From an uncultured Bacteroidota bacterium (GTDB taxonomy: Bacteria; Bacteroidota; Bacteroidia; Flavobacteriales; Flavobacteriaceae), in the NCBI GenBank assembly GCA_903837025.1, contig CAILTC010000209.1, positions 1-5,852 on the forward strand: 5,852 bases of DNA. Direction: 5' to 3'. This document shows, in pieces, positions 4,914 to 5,852 of this stretch. A model generated the notes under the pieces. That model saw only the letters and a list, made by a program, of their open reading frames with translations. It made no database searches and was not told the origin of the DNA. Made by a program: the position numbers and the translations under genes. Numbering within the stretch: the first letter of the stretch is position 1; each line of letters starts with the position of its first letter.

Positions 4914-5852
4914 AGGTATCACTACAGCCTCTTAGGTCAGATTTTTCAATTCGGCCACTAATTTTAAAATATTTCCCGCCTTTGCCACAAGCACAATCAT
5001 CATTTCCGTAAACAATGCCCAAATCCTCGGATAGTAAACTATGGCCACAATACGAATGGGGTAGCAAAGAAAGCACTTGAACGATTCCAGATTCGCCATA
5101 ATCACAAACCGAAAAATCAATAGGACGTCGCATGATAACATCACTAAAAACGCTAGTGTGTAAATATCCTTTGCTGCATTCTAAATAAATGCTTCCTGTT
5201 TGTTCAACCATTCCGTAATAGTCATGTATTTTCGAAATGCCACAAACACGTTTTAATTCTGTTTTGAAAGTATCGTTTGAAACAGATTCGTTCAATAGCT
5301 TTTTCCAGCCGCCGCCATGGATTAGAACGGCATTTGTCAAATTTATTTTTATTTCTTTATTTTTTAATATTTTATAAAAATGATTCCAAACAATAAAAGT
5401 AAATCCAAAAACGAATATTTGCTTATTCTTATGCTTTTCTAAAAAGTCATTTACGGCATTAGTATCCACATTCATTTCGTCATCAAAGGCAAAACAGCGT
5501 TCGGTTCCAAATAAAGAAAATCCTAAAATTGCTGCGCCTCTTGCCGAAAAAGAATCCCGATTTTTTAATGTATTTTGGCAATCTAAAATTAACATTGGAC
5601 CTCGCTTAATTCCTATAAAATCGGAAGTGATTTTTAGCAATGCTTTTTGCTGTAAAGAAGCGGTTTGTTTATCTAAATATATTTTCGAAACCGATTGACC
5701 AGACGTTCCAGATGAAAATAGAATTTTAAAAACTTCAGAGGAATCAATACTTTTTAGATTATGCTTTTTAAAAAGAGATACCGGCAAAAAAGGGATATCG
5801 ATAATTGAGTTTAACGGTTTGTCCACTTGAAATTGCAAAGAATCAAGCATCA
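4903..5852 (-). CDS. LuxE-family acyl-protein synthetase (5' end outside window)
   Basis: ANL-type adenylating enzyme of the LuxE/PaaK group. It activates a carboxylate with ATP and passes the acyl group as a thioester, in Lux systems via LuxE to LuxC. Counting from the first visible Met (codon 5850-5848), it shows DIPFLPVSLFKKH (18-30), the phosphate-binding loop SSGTSG (46-51), HGGGWK (178-183), the adenylate motif DYYGMVEQTGS (210-220), a CACGKGGKYFKISGR segment (286-300), and RGCSDTYEK at the end. Cys309, seven residues from the end, is positioned like the near-terminal acyl-accepting Cys of Lux synthetases. Homologues carry roughly 25-35 residues before the DIPFLP motif that are only partly present here, and the frame is open to the edge, so the Met at 5850 is probably internal and the gene incomplete. 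It lies directly upstream of, and overlaps, the reductase gene. Confidence 0.87.
   Translation of the reverse strand, partial: MLDSLQFQVDKPLNSIIDIPFLPVSLFKKHNLKSIDSSEVFKILFSSGTSGQSVSKIYLDKQTASLQQKALLKITSDFIGIKRGPMLILDCQNTLKNRDSFSARGAAILGFSLFGTERCFAFDDEMNVDTNAVNDFLEKHKNKQIFVFGFTFIVWNHFYKILKNKEIKINLTNAVLIHGGGWKKLLNESVSNDTFKTELKRVCGISKIHDYYGMVEQTGSIYLECSKGYLHTSVFSDVIMRRPIDFSVCDYGESGIVQVLSLLPHSYCGHSLLSEDLGIVYGNDDCACGKGGKYFKISGRIEKSDLRGCSDTYEK

Noticed and set aside
4631..4915. Plus-strand open frames of 94 and 74 codons opposite the reductase gene
   Set aside because: They lie antisense to the well-supported LuxC-like gene, contain no recognisable domain and have no start context, so they are shadows of the real coding strand.

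Overview
The window looks like chromosomal DNA of a member of the Bacteroidota, probably a Flavobacterium-like bacterium. The evidence is strong AT richness, start codons preceded by A/T tracts rather than clear Shine-Dalgarno sites, signal peptides whose mature proteins start at Gln, one TAnnTTTG-type -7 element, and protein families typical of this phylum. No RNA gene, CRISPR array, transposase or attachment site is visible. No gene-free stretch exceeds about 210 bases.

Left part (1-2646, plus strand): a Crp/Fnr-family regulator is followed, after a 203-bp spacer rich in short repeats and dyads, by two genes 38 bp apart that probably form an operon. They encode a secreted alpha/beta hydrolase carrying an extra C-terminal NTF2/SnoaL-like domain, and a small secreted cupin. 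The layout suggests a small detoxification or small-molecule catabolic module under local control of the regulator. Substrate and inducer cannot be read from the sequence.

Middle (2647-3722): a 251-residue exported protein, probably an outer-membrane beta-barrel, stands alone with its own -7 element. It ends at a convergent junction of about 116 bp.

Right part (3723-5852, minus strand): a LuxE-family acyl-protein synthetase, truncated at its N-terminus by the window edge, overlaps a LuxC-family acyl-CoA reductase by 11 bp. Together they should activate a carboxylic acid with ATP, hold it as a thioester and reduce it to an aldehyde. No luciferase subunit is present. In Bacteroidota such pairs are often met in surface-glycan or lipid-modification clusters, so this is probably the downstream end of a larger minus-strand cluster starting beyond 5852.

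I see no clear-cut new defence or mobile system. The most notable items are the hydrolase-NTF2 fusion with a fossil-like junction, the LuxE/LuxC pair without luciferase, and the dense dyad/repeat architecture between regulator and hydrolase.
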